A stretch of 64,000 bases of DNA from Treponema sp. (GCA_031256445.1 JAIRQN010000106.1:31897-95896), one strand, 5' to 3'. Numbered from the stretch's first letter, positions 1-11,522 are shown. Translations and numbers: made by a program. The notes: a model not told the origin generated them from the sequence alone.

Positions 1-12
1 CTTGGCGCTTTC

Positions 13-987
13 ATGTATCTAAACGCTCCGGCTCAAAACGCGGCGATAACAGAACAGGACGGCATCAGCATCATTGATAATAAAATTTATGTTGAAGTGC
101 GCAGGGGCGAAAGCGCCCGTTCTGTAGGAGCGCGTCTTGAAAGCGCCGGACTTATAAAAAGCAGGCAATTCTGGTATTTATTAAACCGTTATAAAAATGA
201 ACAGTTGAAAACCGGAACATACATACTTGACGTTCCGGCAAGCCAGAGCGCGATTTTCCGCGTTCTTGCATCGGGAAGGCAGATTTTATATCGCGTAACG
301 ATTCCGGAAGGCGTAACATTAAAGAAGACCGCGGTAATACTGGAAGAAGCCGGCATCTGTCCTGCCGTTGAATTTCTGGCCGCCGCCGCGGACAGTGAAA
401 TAATAAAAAGTTACCGCATACCAAACGCTTCTGTAGAGGGCTATCTCTTTCCGGATACATACATGTTCCCCATCAATTTCCCCGCGCATAAAGTAATAAA
501 AACGATGGCGGATAATTTTTTCGGGAAAATAAAAACGTTTGACGCTTCATTCGCGCTCATGGATCCGCAGCAGTTAAACGAAAAAGTAATAATCGCGTCT
601 ATCGTTGAACGCGAGTACCGTGTGCCGGAAGAAGCGGCGTTAATGGCGGGGGTTTTTTATAACCGTCTGCGCATAAATATGGCTCTTCAGTCATGCGCAA
701 CTGTTGAGTATATCATTACCGAGATACGCGGAAGGCCGCACCCCAAAGTGCTGTACAATATAGATCTTGAAATACGCAGTCCGTATAACACTTATATGAA
801 TCCGGGACTGCCTCCGGGTCCGATCTCCGCTCCGGGAGCGGTTGCGCTTCGGGCGGCTTTCTTTCCCGAAAACAGCGATTTTCTTTTTTTCCGCGTAGAC
901 GGCACGCAGAGCGGCAGGCATTATTTTTCAAAAACATACGACGAACATATCAGGGCGGGGCAGTTGTATACAAAGAGCCGGATGTGA
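13..987 (+). CDS. mltG: Endolytic murein transglycosylase MltG (YceG family)
   Basis: 324 aa ORF with YceG-like motifs (VEGYLFPDTYMFP, ASIVEREYRVPEEAALMAGVFYNRL, YNTYMNPGLPPGPISAPG). The true N-terminus may lie upstream of the window. Confidence 0.93.
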   Translation: MYLNAPAQNAAITEQDGISIIDNKIYVEVRRGESARSVGARLESAGLIKSRQFWYLLNRYKNEQLKTGTYILDVPASQSAIFRVLASGRQILYRVTIPEGVTLKKTAVILEEAGICPAVEFLAAAADSEIIKSYRIPNASVEGYLFPDTYMFPINFPAHKVIKTMADNFFGKIKTFDASFALMDPQQLNEKVIIASIVEREYRVPEEAALMAGVFYNRLRINMALQSCATVEYIITEIRGRPHPKVLYNIDLEIRSPYNTYMNPGLPPGPISAPGAVALRAAFFPENSDFLFFRVDGTQSGRHYFSKTYDEHIRAGQLYTKSRM

Positions 988-993
988 GGCGTT

Positions 994-2856
994 ATGGCTT
1001 TTATTTCAAAAACGACAATCCAGGAAGTAAAAGATCGTCTTGACGCCATTGCCGTAATAGGAGAGTATGTCCGGCTTGAAAAAAAAAGCGGAAGATGGTG
1101 GGGACGCTGCCCCTTTCATGCCGGAGGACAGGAAAAAACGCCTTCTTTCAAAGTGGATCCGGACTTAAAGCTGTACCATTGTTTTGGCTGCGGCGCCAAG
1201 GGCAATGTGATTGGTTTTGTTATGGAGATGGAAAAAACCCCGTATCCTGAAACAATTAAAACCCTTGCCCAAAAAATGGGAATAGAAATTATCTATGAAG
1301 ACGGAGGAACAGCGGAAACAAAAATTGATAATTCCAGGAAAGATGAACTTTTTGAACTGTACCGCAGAACGACTGTAACATTTTCACATTTTCTTTGTGA
1401 GAAACAGGAAGGGCAAAAGGCTTTGGATTATATTATAAACAGGGGCATCAGCAAAGAAATGATTGAGCTTTTCAGGCTTGGCTACGCTCCGTCTGACCGG
1501 CGGTTTTTATTCAATTTTTTAACCCAAAAAGGATATTCAGAAGAATTTCTGGAAAAATCAGGCTTGTTTTCATCAAATTATAAAAATATGCCGATGTTCT
1601 CCAACAGGCTTATGTTTCCCATCTGCGACCGGCAGAACAGGGTTATAGCTTTCGGCGGCAGGGCAATGCCCGGCAGCATTCAGAATGACGGCAAAGAACC
1701 GCCGAAATATATTAACTCTCCTGAGACCGAAATCTATAAAAAGGGGCAGACCCTTTACGCCCTTAACCTGGCGCTGCCTGAAATCAGGAAAACAAAGACC
1801 GTATGCCTTGCCGAAGGAAATGTGGATGTAATTGCCCTGCATCAGGCAGGCATTATAAACGCGGTTGCCCCCCTTGGAACAGCGTTCACAGACGAGCAGG
1901 CAAAATTATTGCGGCGATGGGCGGAAAAGATCATTTTGATTCTGGATACCGACGAAGCGGGAGAAAAAGCCGCCTACAAATCAATTTTAATCTGTAGGAA
2001 AAACGGATTATACTGCGATGTAGCCCAGATACAACAGGCAATAATGGCTCAAACCGGCGCCAAAGATATCGAAATAAAAGATCCTGCTGAAATTTTGCAA
2101 AAATTCGGCGCTCAGATATTGAAAAAGATTGTAAATTATACTATAAATGACATGGAATACCTTATTTCCCGCACAAAATCCCGGGGCAATGCGTCAGGAG
2201 GCGGCAGGAATCGCGCGGCGGACTTTTTATTTCCGTATTTGGAGGCGCTTGATTCTGAGATTGAAAGGGAAGAATGTATTACAGTAATCGCAGACAATTT
2301 TGGAGTTGATCGTAGCGCAGTACAGAAAGATTATAACAAGCGGAATAAAGGAGGTTATTCACGGCAGAACGCTTTTGACAAACCGCAGGAGGTTTTGGCA
2401 AATCAGCCGCTCAGAATGAATAACGAACTGTTCCTGCTGACAGTTGTATCCGTAAACATGAATCTGTATCCGGAATTTCGTTCAAACCTGGAGATTAGGG
2501 AAATTGATGATCCTTTTGCAAAAGAGCTCTTTATCGCAATGGAAGAGTGTTATATTCACGACGAAAGAGATACCGATTCCCTGCTCGCAAGGATTACGAA
2601 TGAGCCGTTGAAAGATTTTATCGCAAGCAGGGGCGTTTCCGAAGAATTCAGGGGAGGCCCCGGCAGAGAACCAGGCCGGCTGATGGAGGATGGCATAAAC
2701 GAAATCAAAAAGAAAAGGATCCGCATAAAATTGGCGGATATAAACGCTAAAATCCGGATGAGCGAGAGGACAGCAGGCGAAGAAGAAAATATCAATGAAT
2801 TGCTTGCTGAAAAAAAATACCTCGATTCGCAGATGCGAAAACTCGAAGGAAGATAA
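994..2856 (+). CDS. dnaG: DNA primase DnaG
   Basis: CHC2 zinc finger (CPFHAGGQEKTPSFKVDPDLKLYHCFGCGAKGN) and TOPRIM region (LAEGNVDVIALHQAG... ILILDTDEAGEKAA). Confidence 0.96.
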   Translation: MAFISKTTIQEVKDRLDAIAVIGEYVRLEKKSGRWWGRCPFHAGGQEKTPSFKVDPDLKLYHCFGCGAKGNVIGFVMEMEKTPYPETIKTLAQKMGIEIIYEDGGTAETKIDNSRKDELFELYRRTTVTFSHFLCEKQEGQKALDYIINRGISKEMIELFRLGYAPSDRRFLFNFLTQKGYSEEFLEKSGLFSSNYKNMPMFSNRLMFPICDRQNRVIAFGGRAMPGSIQNDGKEPPKYINSPETEIYKKGQTLYALNLALPEIRKTKTVCLAEGNVDVIALHQAGIINAVAPLGTAFTDEQAKLLRRWAEKIILILDTDEAGEKAAYKSILICRKNGLYCDVAQIQQAIMAQTGAKDIEIKDPAEILQKFGAQILKKIVNYTINDMEYLISRTKSRGNASGGGRNRAADFLFPYLEALDSEIEREECITVIADNFGVDRSAVQKDYNKRNKGGYSRQNAFDKPQEVLANQPLRMNNELFLLTVVSVNMNLYPEFRSNLEIREIDDPFAKELFIAMEECYIHDERDTDSLLARITNEPLKDFIASRGVSEEFRGGPGREPGRLMEDGINEIKKKRIRIKLADINAKIRMSERTAGEEENINELLAEKKYLDSQMRKLEGR

Positions 2857-2874
2857 AATTAACAAGGATGTCCA

Positions 2875-4773
2875 TTGATGTTTAATTTGAATTCCATTTC
2901 CAAAAGAAAAGTTTCTCCCCTTATAAAACATTTTTACAAAAAACCTGCGCGTAACAAAATACGGCAAAAACATCAGCCGCAGACAGCGGTAAATGCCGCG
3001 GCTGCGGCGGCCGCTGCTCTTGACATGGAGCAGACCGCCTCGGATCCGGCCATTATAAAACTGCTTGAATACGCAAAAGAGAAAAAAACCCTGTCATACG
3101 AAGAACTGTCGGATTTTCTTCCTGAGCACATAACAAACTCGGATAAAATTGAACAGGTTCTCGCCCTGCTTGAAACCAATAATGTTCAGCTGATAGAAGA
3201 GGATTCTTCATCGGAAGAAGACGAAAGCGATTCCCGCAAGCATCAGGAAAGCGCCAAAAAAAGATCCTCTTCCGGCAGCGACAAGGATTCTTCCCTTGTT
3301 GACGACCCAATAAGGCTATACCTGCGCGAGATTGGAAGAGAACATCTTCTGACTGCCGAGCAGGAAATTGAACTTTCCAAACAGATGGAAGACGGGGAGA
3401 ATATTGTAAAGGGCGTAATAAAAAGATCGGGCATGGTAATACCCGAATTTTATTATATCGCCCAAAAGGCGTTCTCAAAAAGGGACATGAAGGAGCTTAA
3501 CCTTTCCAAAAAAGAAATAACTGAGCACATGACAGAGTGCCGACGCCTTAACCAATTTTACAAAGATACGTTACGCGCCATTTTAAGCGACCTGCGCAAC
3601 TATATCGAACTGAAAAAGAACCTTATTTCAAGGGATATGGATTACCTTGAGGATAAGGAATGCACCGTCATACGCAGGCGTATCATGAAGATTGTAAAAA
3701 GCACGCAGATACATCCGGATGAAATTCAGGCGTTTTCCGACAAGTTCATAATGGCGGCAAAAAAAATAAAGCGTTATATAAAAGAACAGGAGCGCCTTGA
3801 AAAGCACCTGAAGGTTACCTCAACAAAGGAACTGAGAACTCTCGGACGCTATCTTACAATCAGGGAAGAAAGAGAAAAACTGGAAACCGAACTTGGCCTT
3901 TCCTCTGATGAAATAAAGGAAAAGATCAGGCTGATACAGGTGACGCAGAAGAAAATCAGAACCCTGGAAGCGGAATTTGAAGAGCCGATCGAGAACATCA
4001 ATCAAATGGCGGGTGAAATCAGTCACGGAAGAATAATGATGAAAAACGCCAAGGACAGGCTGATAAGAGCCAATTTAAGGCTGGTGGTTTCTATCGCGAA
4101 AAAATATACAAACAGGGGGCTTCATTTCTTTGATCTTGTCCAGGAAGGCAATATCGGCCTTATTAAAGCGGTTGAAAAATTTGAATATCAGAAAGGTTTT
4201 AAATTCTCAACATACGCTACATGGTGGATAAGACAGGCGATAACGCGCTCCATTTCCGATCAGGCGCGCACTATCCGCGTACCTGTTCATATGATCGAGC
4301 AGATCAACAAGGTTGTCCGTGAATCAAGGCAGCTTATGCAGTCTCTTGGAAGAGAACCCACAGATGAGGAAATAGCGGAAAAACTGGGCGGCAGCTGGAC
4401 CGCGATGCGCGTTAAATCCGTAAAAAATGTCGCGCGCGAACCTATCAGTCTTGAAACCCCTATCGGCGAAGAGGAAGATTCCCTTTTGGGAGACTTTATC
4501 GAAGACAAGGATGTTGAAAATCCGGCCAATCAGACCGCGTTCACGCTTCTTCAGGAACAGCTTAGCGGGGTTCTTTCAACGCTTCCTTCGCGCGAACAGG
4601 AAGTGCTCAAAATGCGTTTTGGCCTTGATGACGGCTATTCGCTGACCCTTGAGGAAGTGGGCTTGTATTTTAATGTGACTCGTGAAAGGATAAGGCAGAT
4701 AGAAGCCAAAGCGCTTCGCAGGCTGCGGCACCCGAAGAGAAGCCGCAAACTAAAGGATTATCTGGATCATTGA
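2875..4773 (+). CDS. rpoD: RNA polymerase primary sigma factor (sigma-70/RpoD)
   Basis: Region 2 ([60 protein letters not shown]) and region 4 ([30 protein letters not shown]). Start is TTG 2875 or ATG 2878. Confidence 0.97.
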   Translation: MMFNLNSISKRKVSPLIKHFYKKPARNKIRQKHQPQTAVNAAAAAAAALDMEQTASDPAIIKLLEYAKEKKTLSYEELSDFLPEHITNSDKIEQVLALLETNNVQLIEEDSSSEEDESDSRKHQESAKKRSSSGSDKDSSLVDDPIRLYLREIGREHLLTAEQEIELSKQMEDGENIVKGVIKRSGMVIPEFYYIAQKAFSKRDMKELNLSKKEITEHMTECRRLNQFYKDTLRAILSDLRNYIELKKNLISRDMDYLEDKECTVIRRRIMKIVKSTQIHPDEIQAFSDKFIMAAKKIKRYIKEQERLEKHLKVTSTKELRTLGRYLTIREEREKLETELGLSSDEIKEKIRLIQVTQKKIRTLEAEFEEPIENINQMAGEISHGRIMMKNAKDRLIRANLRLVVSIAKKYTNRGLHFFDLVQEGNIGLIKAVEKFEYQKGFKFSTYATWWIRQAITRSISDQARTIRVPVHMIEQINKVVRESRQLMQSLGREPTDEEIAEKLGGSWTAMRVKSVKNVAREPISLETPIGEEEDSLLGDFIEDKDVENPANQTAFTLLQEQLSGVLSTLPSREQEVLKMRFGLDDGYSLTLEEVGLYFNVTRERIRQIEAKALRRLRHPKRSRKLKDYLDH

Positions 4774-4793
4774 TATAAATTTCAGGAGGAATT

Positions 4794-5636
4794 ATGGTAA
4801 CCGAGAATGACTTGAATAAATTGCGTACTTTACAGGAGATTATTTTTGAAAAAATAGGCCTGGAAAAGAATGTTCAGGAAATACCCAAACTATTGGGTAC
4901 GCAGGAAGAACTTCTTACAAGGCTTAAAAAAACATTTATCGAGAAAAATCAGGAATATGAGAGAGTTAAATCCGAGGAAGGCGATTTCAGGAACAGGCTT
5001 ATTGATGCTGAAACCGCCAGGGAAAAAGCCGAGAAAAACATGGATGTGATCAACACGCAGCGCGAATATGAAGCTCTTGACAAGGAAATCCGCGACGCAT
5101 CTGAGAAAGAACAGCAGTACCGCAAGGATCTTCAGCAGAGAGAGCGTGTTCTTGTGGAACTTGACGAGCAGATTAAACAGCATGCGGCGTTAATTGAGCA
5201 GCAGGAAATGGAACTGGAAGAACGCAGGAAAAAAATAGAAGCTGAAGTAACGGAAAAAGAAAACCAAATTGACGCTCTGCGGAAGAAGGAAATCAAGTTA
5301 ACCGAAAATCTTGATTCGGAGATGGTTTTTAAATTTGAAAGAATTATAAAAAATAAAATGGGAATTGGAATCGTAGCCATCAAGGGCAATGTCTGCATGG
5401 GCTGCCACATGATTCTCCCTGTTCAGTTCGCAAATCAGGTTCGCCTTGGCGATGAATTTGTTTTTTGCCCTTATTGCTCGCGCATTTTATTTTATGAAGA
5501 ATCCGCCGAAGGCGAAGAGGACTACTTTAACACCGAAGACACAGGCGCTCTTTCCGATCTTGACGATATGGAAGAGGATGATTTTGAAGATGACGATGAA
5601 GAAGAGGAAATCATCAATATAGATTCCGAGGAATAA
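4794..5636 (+). CDS. Coiled-coil C4-type zinc-ribbon protein (DUF164/CdsZ-like) with acidic tail
   Basis: Long N-terminal coiled coil, CMGCH...FCPYCSR zinc ribbon, Asp/Glu-rich C-terminus; preceded by SD AGGAGG. Confidence 0.8.
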   Translation: MVTENDLNKLRTLQEIIFEKIGLEKNVQEIPKLLGTQEELLTRLKKTFIEKNQEYERVKSEEGDFRNRLIDAETAREKAEKNMDVINTQREYEALDKEIRDASEKEQQYRKDLQQRERVLVELDEQIKQHAALIEQQEMELEERRKKIEAEVTEKENQIDALRKKEIKLTENLDSEMVFKFERIIKNKMGIGIVAIKGNVCMGCHMILPVQFANQVRLGDEFVFCPYCSRILFYEESAEGEEDYFNTEDTGALSDLDDMEEDDFEDDDEEEEIINIDSEE

Positions 5637-5655
5637 CCCGGGAGTTTTTAAAAAA

Positions 5656-6168
5656 AACGATGAACCGTAAGCCGGGTTCTGTAATCTGACCGTTAAAAAT
5701 ACCGGCCAGACGCCGCCATCTGTCTGAAAGCGCCGTTTCCGGCGCTTTTTAGCAGTCTACCTGCGCTTAACCAACGGGTCGTTGCCGCGCTGACTTGACT
5801 TTGCTCCTGATGAGGCTTGCAATTTTCCAGCTTCGCTGGAATCTTTCCGGTATTGTTGCCAATACCGAGGTGGGCTCTTACCCCGCCTTTTCACCCTTAC
5901 CTGGCCAAAAATGCCAAAGAAGGCGCCAAAAATCTGGCGTACTTATGACATTTTAAGCGGTCAGGCGGTATTTTTTCTGTGGCGCTGTCTGTCCCCGGCG
6001 CCTAACTCCTGTAATTCAGAAAACAATTGTTTTTGATACATTACTCATCTACAACAGTCAGGCGCCAGGGCCCGGGAATTACCCGGCATCATACCCTGCG
6101 GAGCCCGGACTTTCCTCCCTGTTACAGGCAAAAAATGCCAAATAGAGCGGCAGCCTGGTTCATCGTTT
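5656..6168 (-). ncRNA. rnpB: RNase P RNA, bacterial class A
   Basis: Minus strand carries GAGGAAAGTCCGGGCTCC, ACAGAAAAAATACCGCC, AGGTAAGGGTGAAAAGGCGGGGTAAGAGCCCACC, AGGAGCAAAG and terminal ACAGAACCCGGCTTACGGTTCATCG. P1 pairing CGATGAACC...GGTTCATCG closes the ends, followed by a U-tract. Confidence 0.95.
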
Positions 6169-6265
6169 TATAATTTTATATCAGTTTTCCTGAATTTTCA
6201 AGGAAATATAGCATTTATGCCTAATTGACACTTTATTTATTTTTATAGTAAATTAAAACCAGAAA

Positions 6266-7204
6266 ATGCATAGTAATAAACCCTGGTCCAGATACGGACG
6301 ACATATATACCGTTTTAACAGAATCCTGGCCGTTACGGCGGCGCTCATTGTAATTCTGGCTGTCTCTGTCTCATTATTCCTTGCGACCAGTTTTAAAAGC
6401 GGCGTTAAAAATGAAAAAAGGGATTTGCAGCGGGTATGGAATGCCGGGAATTATGAACAGGCATATGTAATCAGTAAAAACGCGCTTGCGGATAAACCGA
6501 TAGATTATTTCCTGCTTACAACAAACGGCTTTTCCGCGTATCAGCTGGGAATTTCGCAGATAAACAACAATAACACTTTATTTTTTATTGACGAATGCAT
6601 CCGTTCGTTACGCAAAACCCTGCTGCTGAAGGAATCGGCCAATGACGGAAGGGTCTATTATGTTTTGGGAAAGGCTTACAGTTACAAAGGCATGGAATAC
6701 GCCGACCTTGTAATTAAATATCTTGAAAAAGCGAACAGCCTTTCTTACGGCGCTTCTGATATTCCCGAATATCTTGGGCTTGCCTATGCCGCGTGCAGCG
6801 ATTACCGGAGCAGCGTAGAGGCGTTTTCCCGCTCTTTTATTCCGGGTAAGCAGCCGTCAGATACTCTTCTGCTGTCAATAGCGCGTTCCTATATGGCAAT
6901 GGAAGAATATTCCATGGCGGCAGGTTATCTGAAACAGTGCATAGACAGTTCTCCGGATTCAAAATCAGTTATTGTGGCGCTTCTTCTTCTTGCGGAAATT
7001 TATAAAACGACAAATGATTTTGTCAACGCGGAAAAAATGTATGTAAGCATTCTGGACGCTTCGGGTGAAAATGCGGAAGTTCATTATCAATTGGGAGAAC
7101 TTTACAACCTGCAGGGCGATACTACAAAGGCAAGAGCCGAATGGAGAATCGCGTACAGGCAAAATCCGGCCCATTCAAAAGCAAGAGCCAGGTTAAATAT
7201 ATAG
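6266..7204 (+). CDS. Membrane-anchored TPR-repeat protein
   Basis: N-terminal TM segment, then TPR-like repeats (AEIYKTTNDFVNAEKMYVSILDASGENAEVHYQLGELYNLQGDTTKARAEWRIAYRQNP). Confidence 0.75.
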   Translation: MHSNKPWSRYGRHIYRFNRILAVTAALIVILAVSVSLFLATSFKSGVKNEKRDLQRVWNAGNYEQAYVISKNALADKPIDYFLLTTNGFSAYQLGISQINNNNTLFFIDECIRSLRKTLLLKESANDGRVYYVLGKAYSYKGMEYADLVIKYLEKANSLSYGASDIPEYLGLAYAACSDYRSSVEAFSRSFIPGKQPSDTLLLSIARSYMAMEEYSMAAGYLKQCIDSSPDSKSVIVALLLLAEIYKTTNDFVNAEKMYVSILDASGENAEVHYQLGELYNLQGDTTKARAEWRIAYRQNPAHSKARARLNI

Positions 7205-7222
7205 GGGATATAAGGAGTTAAT

Positions 7223-8251
7223 ATGTTTGGCAATATGTCATCTGATCTAGGCATTGATTTGGGAACCTGCAATACGCTTATTTTCATAAAAGGAAAAGGC
7301 ATAGTGCTGAATGAGCCGTCCGTTGTAGCCGTTGAACGCGGCACAAAAAGAATTGTCGCTGTGGGAGCGGACGCGAAAAGAATGTTATGGAAAACTCCGG
7401 AAAATATTATGGCGATAAGGCCGTTACGCGAAGGCGTTATCGCTGACATTGAATCAACGGAAAAAATGATCCGCTATTTTATTTACCGCGTTTTTCCGCG
7501 CTACCGTTTTTTAAAGCCGCGTATGGTTATCGGCGTTCCGTCATGCATAACGGAAGTTGAACGCCGCGCGGTGGAAGAAAGCGCATACAAATCAGGAGCC
7601 CGTGAGGTGCACATTATCGAAGAAAGCCTTGCCGCCGCGATAGGCGCTGATATTCCAATCAGGGAGCCTGCGGGACACATGGTATGCGATATCGGCGGCG
7701 GCACAACGGAAATATCGGTTATCTCGCTGGGCGGCATGGTTGTAACAAGCGCGATACGGATTGGCGGGGATGAATTTGACGATGCCATAATAAAACACAT
7801 TCGCAGCGTTCATAATCTTGTAATCGGCGAACAGATGGCGGAAAAGCTTAAAATTGAAATCGGGAACGCGTCTCCGGACAGGATTATCGAGAAAATGGAA
7901 GTCAAAGGAAATGACGCAATAACAGGGCTTCCGCGCCGGCTTGAGATAGATTCAGTTGAAGTAAGGGAAGCGCTTAAAGATCCAATAACGCAGATAATAG
8001 ACGAAATAAAAGCGGTTCTCGGTAAAACGCCGCCGGAACTGGCCGCGGATATCGTAGACCGCGGTATTGTCATGACAGGCGGCGGCTCTCTGTTAAAAGG
8101 GCTTGATAAATTAATCGCCAAGGAAACGGGAGTTCCGGCGATAATAGCGGATCAGCCGGAAATCTGCGTCGCGCTTGGAGCCGGAAAATATTTTGAGTAC
8201 ATGAGAGGATCCGATCTTACAAAAAATATTTACGACAGACTGAACGGCTAA
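7223..8251 (+). CDS. mreB: Rod shape-determining protein MreB
   Basis: Actin-like motifs: [61 protein letters not shown]. Confidence 0.97.
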   Translation: MFGNMSSDLGIDLGTCNTLIFIKGKGIVLNEPSVVAVERGTKRIVAVGADAKRMLWKTPENIMAIRPLREGVIADIESTEKMIRYFIYRVFPRYRFLKPRMVIGVPSCITEVERRAVEESAYKSGAREVHIIEESLAAAIGADIPIREPAGHMVCDIGGGTTEISVISLGGMVVTSAIRIGGDEFDDAIIKHIRSVHNLVIGEQMAEKLKIEIGNASPDRIIEKMEVKGNDAITGLPRRLEIDSVEVREALKDPITQIIDEIKAVLGKTPPELAADIVDRGIVMTGGGSLLKGLDKLIAKETGVPAIIADQPEICVALGAGKYFEYMRGSDLTKNIYDRLNG

Positions 8252-8254
8252 ATT

Positions 8255-9151
8255 ATGCGGCGCAGTATCTTTGGTATGCTATCGCGGAAAAGCGGCGGCA
8301 GAAAACCAGGGACGCCGCTGAACGCGACTGTCTATGTATTCATATCTCTTGTAATTGTTTCATTTTTGCTGCTCATGTTTTCCAGTCGTTCTTTGATATT
8401 TAATGTCAAAAACGCGGGTTTATCCCTTTTTTCCGGAGTCCGGGGCGGCATTCACGAAATATCTTCTTTTGCTTCAAGAACCGTTCTTTCTGTCAGGGAA
8501 CTTTCCGATTTGCGCAAAGAACACGCGGAGCTGCTGAAGATTCTTGAACGTTACGAGGAACTGGAACGCAGCAACGCGGAAATTTATCAGGAGAATATCC
8601 GGCTGCGCGAACAGCTTGGCTTTTCGCAGGCTCTGCGCTACCGCAGAATCCCAGCGCAGATATCCGGACGCGATCCCGACAATCTTTACTCCGCAATTGT
8701 AATTAACAAGGGCAGCTTTGCCGGCGTTTCCAACGATATGACGGTAGTCGCCTGGCAGAACGGTACCCAGGCTCTGGTGGGAAAGGTGATACAAACGGGC
8801 GCTTTTGAAAGCCTTATAATGCCTGTGTATGACATTAACGCTCTTGTTTCTTCGCGTTTTTCCGTAACGCGGTTTGAAGGCATAATAGAAGGGCAGGGTA
8901 ACAGAGAAGCGCCGCTTTTAATGCGTTTTGTTCCCAAACGCGCCAGGGAAGAAATAAATATCGGCGATATTATCATTTCAAGCGGATTGGGCGGGGTATA
9001 TCCCGAAGGAATTAACATTGGGCGCGTAGGCGCGGTTAATGTTCTGGAGTATGAGACAACTCTGGAACTGGAAGTAATACCCATGATTGATTTTTCCAGA
9101 CTGGAATATTTATTTTTGGTAGAACCAATGACGGAAACGGAAAATGAGTAA
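8255..9151 (+). CDS. mreC: Rod shape-determining protein MreC
   Basis: TM, coiled coil and beta domain typical of MreC (INKGSFAGVSNDMTVV...GLVGKV-like); located between mreB and mreD. Confidence 0.93.
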   Translation: MRRSIFGMLSRKSGGRKPGTPLNATVYVFISLVIVSFLLLMFSSRSLIFNVKNAGLSLFSGVRGGIHEISSFASRTVLSVRELSDLRKEHAELLKILERYEELERSNAEIYQENIRLREQLGFSQALRYRRIPAQISGRDPDNLYSAIVINKGSFAGVSNDMTVVAWQNGTQALVGKVIQTGAFESLIMPVYDINALVSSRFSVTRFEGIIEGQGNREAPLLMRFVPKRAREEINIGDIIISSGLGGVYPEGINIGRVGAVNVLEYETTLELEVIPMIDFSRLEYLFLVEPMTETENE

Positions 9152-9641
9152 ACGTATTATCTGGACAGTAATTTTTTGCGTAGCCGCGGGAATTCTGCAA
9201 TCCGCCGTTTTTCCAAAAATCGCTTTGTTTAAGGTGATTCCCGATTTATCATTGTGCATTCTGGTTTTCGCGGCTTATACAAACGGAACCATGACAGGAC
9301 AGGTTTCAGGGTTTTTCTCGGGCCTGTTCCTGGATTTTCTTTCAGCCGCTCCTCTCGGGCTCAATTGCCTTGTCCGCACTCTGATAGGCGCGCTTGCCGG
9401 AGTTTTTAAGGGCGCATTTTTTCTTGATATTATTTTTATGCCGGTTATTTTATGTTCCCTTGCCACCATTATCAAAGCGTTAATTCTTTTTATTATTAAT
9501 TTATTTATGGGCCATACGGTTCCCGCCTATTCGTTCCTTTCTTCGCTCTTCTGGATTGAATTCGGCCTTAATGTCGTAAGCGCGCCGTTTTTATTTTTCC
9601 TTTTAAAGCGTTTCAGGCCTCTTGCCCCCGGACGGAGCTAG
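9144..9641 (+). CDS. mreD: Rod shape-determining protein MreD
   Basis: Small polytopic membrane protein in the mre operon position; overlaps mreC by 8 bp. Confidence 0.85.
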   Translation: MSKRIIWTVIFCVAAGILQSAVFPKIALFKVIPDLSLCILVFAAYTNGTMTGQVSGFFSGLFLDFLSAAPLGLNCLVRTLIGALAGVFKGAFFLDIIFMPVILCSLATIIKALILFIINLFMGHTVPAYSFLSSLFWIEFGLNVVSAPFLFFLLKRFRPLAPGRS

Positions 9642-9644
9642 ATA

Positions 9645-11522
9645 ATGCAGGAGGTTATCGCAAGGCGCATAATAATAATCAGAATACTGGTTATTCTTGT
9701 CTTCGCAGTTTACAGCCTCAAATTGTTCAGCATGCAAATCCTTTCCGGAGACATTTATCTTTCAAGAGCCCAGGACATTTCGCGAAGATCGTTTACAATC
9801 ACGACTCAAAGGGGAGAAATTTACGATCGGGATTTTACCCGGCCTCTTGTAATGAACAGGGACTCTTTCGCGGTTAATATAACTCCCGCCGAAGTGCCGC
9901 GCGGCAGAATGGATGACGTTATCGGCGCGGTTTCAAAAATACTCGGCGTTTCTGACGAGGAAATCAGATTAAGGCTTCCAAGCCAGTATTATCAGCTTTA
10001 CCAGCCTGTTGAAATTGCGTCTAACGTTCCCTTTAACGCGATTGCCGCTCTTGCCGAAAGAAAAAACACGCTTCCTGGGGTTTCATGGCACAGCAAACCG
10101 GTGCGCAACTATGTGAACACAGGCAGCCTGTCGCATGTTTTGGGATATGTTGGGGATATTACCCGCGATGAGCTTACCACCCTTTATAATATGGGCTATC
10201 AGCAGGGAGATGTAATAGGCAAAGCCGGAATTGAAAAACAGTACGATGAACTTTTGCGCGGCAGTGAAGGCAGAGAAATCAGAACTGTAGATGTCAGGGG
10301 CAGACGCATAACGGGCCGCGAAAACACGGTGCTTGTTCCTCCGGAAATGGGAAAAAATCTTGTATTGACTATCGACACAAAACTTCAGACTCTGGTTGAA
10401 AAGGCGCTTGGAAGGAGAATTGGAGCCGCGGTAGTAATGAAGCCGAACGGTGAAATTCTTGCCATGGTTTCCTATCCCTGGTACGATCCCAACATTTTCA
10501 CAAGCGGGCAGAGTTCCGATTATCAGGTTCTCGCGAACGATCCCAACAAGCCGTTTATCAACAGGGTTATTCAGTCATCTTATCCTCCCGCATCAACATT
10601 TAAAATAGTTATGACTACCGCAATTATCACTGAAAACCTGTTCCCCACAGAACAAACCATACTTTGCCAGGGAATGATGCACTTTGGCAACCGTGACTGG
10701 AACTGCCATATCCGCCGGCCTGGGCACGGAAGGCTTAACCTGCGCGGCGCTCTGGCTCATTCATGCGATATATACTACTGGACGGTCGGCAGGGATTTTG
10801 TCGGCGCGGAAAGAATTGTTTCCTACGCGCGTGAGTACGGTTACGGCGAGTTAACCGGCATTGATCTTCCGGGTGAAATCGCCGGCTTTGTTCCTACGCC
10901 GCAATGGAAAGAGCGCCGTTTTCATGAACGATGGGTCGCCGGAGACACGATGAATATGTCAATTGGTCAGGGATATACGCTTGTTACTCCGATACAAATA
11001 TCAAATATGGTCTGTATGGCATTGAACGACGGCAGAATATATAAACCGCACCTTCTTAAAGAAGTCCGCGATCCTGTTTCAAACGCTGTAGAAATGGATA
11101 TACGCCCGCAGCTCCTGCACGAAAGCAAACTTCCCGCGGAAATATTCAGCACTGTACGCAGTGACATGAGAAGCGTTGTAACGGAAGGAGCCGCGCAATA
11201 TCCGCTTAATATGAGATCCGTACAAATTGCGGCAAAAACAGGCACCGCGGAAGTCGGTTTATCCGATCGCTGGCATTCATGGCTTACCGCGTACGCTCCT
11301 TACAATTTCGGCAGAAGTTCGCAGATGGTTCGTCCGTCAGAAGAAAATGACAACACAATTGTCGTTACCGTTATTGTAGAAGCGTCAAATCCCTGGGAAT
11401 GGTGGGCTACTTACGCGACTGCCATTATTTTCCAGGGGCATTTTGCAAACCAGGAATATGAAGATGCGGTAAGAGCCCTGGGATTGCAGTATCTGGCGCC
11501 GCTGCAGGGAAGAAGAGAATGA
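9645..11522 (+). CDS. mrdA: Penicillin-binding protein 2
   Basis: Dimerisation domain, STFK active site (SSYPPASTFKIVMT), KTGTAE motif; followed by rodA. Confidence 0.95.
   Translation: MQEVIARRIIIIRILVILVFAVYSLKLFSMQILSGDIYLSRAQDISRRSFTITTQRGEIYDRDFTRPLVMNRDSFAVNITPAEVPRGRMDDVIGAVSKILGVSDEEIRLRLPSQYYQLYQPVEIASNVPFNAIAALAERKNTLPGVSWHSKPVRNYVNTGSLSHVLGYVGDITRDELTTLYNMGYQQGDVIGKAGIEKQYDELLRGSEGREIRTVDVRGRRITGRENTVLVPPEMGKNLVLTIDTKLQTLVEKALGRRIGAAVVMKPNGEILAMVSYPWYDPNIFTSGQSSDYQVLANDPNKPFINRVIQSSYPPASTFKIVMTTAIITENLFPTEQTILCQGMMHFGNRDWNCHIRRPGHGRLNLRGALAHSCDIYYWTVGRDFVGAERIVSYAREYGYGELTGIDLPGEIAGFVPTPQWKERRFHERWVAGDTMNMSIGQGYTLVTPIQISNMVCMALNDGRIYKPHLLKEVRDPVSNAVEMDIRPQLLHESKLPAEIFSTVRSDMRSVVTEGAAQYPLNMRSVQIAAKTGTAEVGLSDRWHSWLTAYAPYNFGRSSQMVRPSEENDNTIVVTVIVEASNPWEWWATYATAIIFQGHFANQEYEDAVRALGLQYLAPLQGRRE

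Noticed and set aside
2482-2973. 163 aa minus-strand ORF across the dnaG/rpoD junction
   Set aside because: Antisense to dnaG and rpoD; composition looks like a shadow frame.
2990-3025. GC-rich GCNGCN run in rpoD as a regulatory repeat
   Set aside because: Encodes a poly-Ala stretch in the variable N-terminal region of the sigma factor; no sign of other function.
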